From: Porticoccus sp.
Lineage (GTDB): Bacteria; Pseudomonadota; Gammaproteobacteria; Pseudomonadales; Porticoccaceae
Length of the DNA: 7,466 nucleotides
Assembly (NCBI GenBank): GCA_011049795.1
Contig: DRHD01000256.1
Coordinates: 1 to 7,466 of the forward strand
Direction: 5' to 3'
The notes beneath the pieces are model-generated. The model had not been told where the DNA came from. It ran no database searches and saw nothing but the letters and a program-made list of their open reading frames with translations. How positions within the stretch are numbered: the stretch's first letter is position 1; each line of letters begins with the position of its first letter. A program made the translations under genes and the position numbers. This document shows, one piece after another, positions 7,422 to 7,466 of the stretch.

Positions 7422-7466
7422 GCGCTATTGATACTTTTACTATTCAGGCAGAGACAGATGCTGAAC
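7418..7466 (+). CDS. fis: Probable Fis DNA-binding protein, first 16 codons only
   Basis: An ATG at 7418 overlaps the dusB stop by four bases (ATGA) and opens a frame to the end of the window, reading MSAIDTFTIQAETDAE. GGGA at 7405-7408 gives a weak Shine-Dalgarno 9 bases upstream. The visible residues belong to the variable Fis N-terminus and contain no diagnostic motif; the conserved helix-turn-helix would be at the missing C-terminus. The name therefore rests on gene order: dusB is followed by fis in most gammaproteobacteria. Fis is a nucleoid protein abundant in early growth that activates rRNA and tRNA promoters. Confidence 0.6.
   Translation, partial: MSAIDTFTIQAETDAE

Overview
This window is a conserved housekeeping neighbourhood of a gammaproteobacterium. 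The order dsbD - aroQ - accB - accC - prmA - zinc-ribbon/DUF3426 gene - dusB - (fis), all on the + strand, is the arrangement I know from Pseudomonas aeruginosa (around PA4845-PA4853). GC content of roughly one half and the protein sequences suggest a marine or Cellvibrionales-like relative rather than an enteric or a high-GC pseudomonad. That placement is inference, because no rRNA or other phylogenetic marker is present.

Layout: 1-1687 holds most of a DsbD-type membrane thiol reductase; its first signal-peptide codons lie outside the window. 1688-1975 is the only long non-coding stretch. It holds an AT-rich start, a short palindrome and a good hairpin, and it may include a decayed or non-autonomous repeat. 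1976-4256 is a compact aroQ-accB-accC cluster (gaps of 30 and 25 bp), closed by a clear rho-independent terminator at 4297-4324. 4365-7421 is a second cluster: prmA, a membrane-anchored zinc-ribbon protein of unknown function, and dusB. The dusB stop overlaps by 4 bases a start codon at 7418, which by gene order should be fis; only 16 codons of it are visible.

The genes do not form one pathway. DsbD supplies electrons to the periplasm. AroQ works in the shikimate pathway. AccB and AccC are two of the subunits that make malonyl-CoA for fatty acid synthesis. PrmA methylates ribosomal protein L11, DusB makes dihydrouridine in tRNA, and Fis is a growth-phase nucleoid protein. The last group is linked to translation and growth rate.

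I found no mobile gene, CRISPR array, defence system or evident new system. The points most worth a second look are the 288-bp gap before aroQ, the mixed character of the DsbD protein, the perfect 11-bp tandem duplication carrying the prmA ribosome binding site, and the uncharacterised zinc-ribbon membrane protein.
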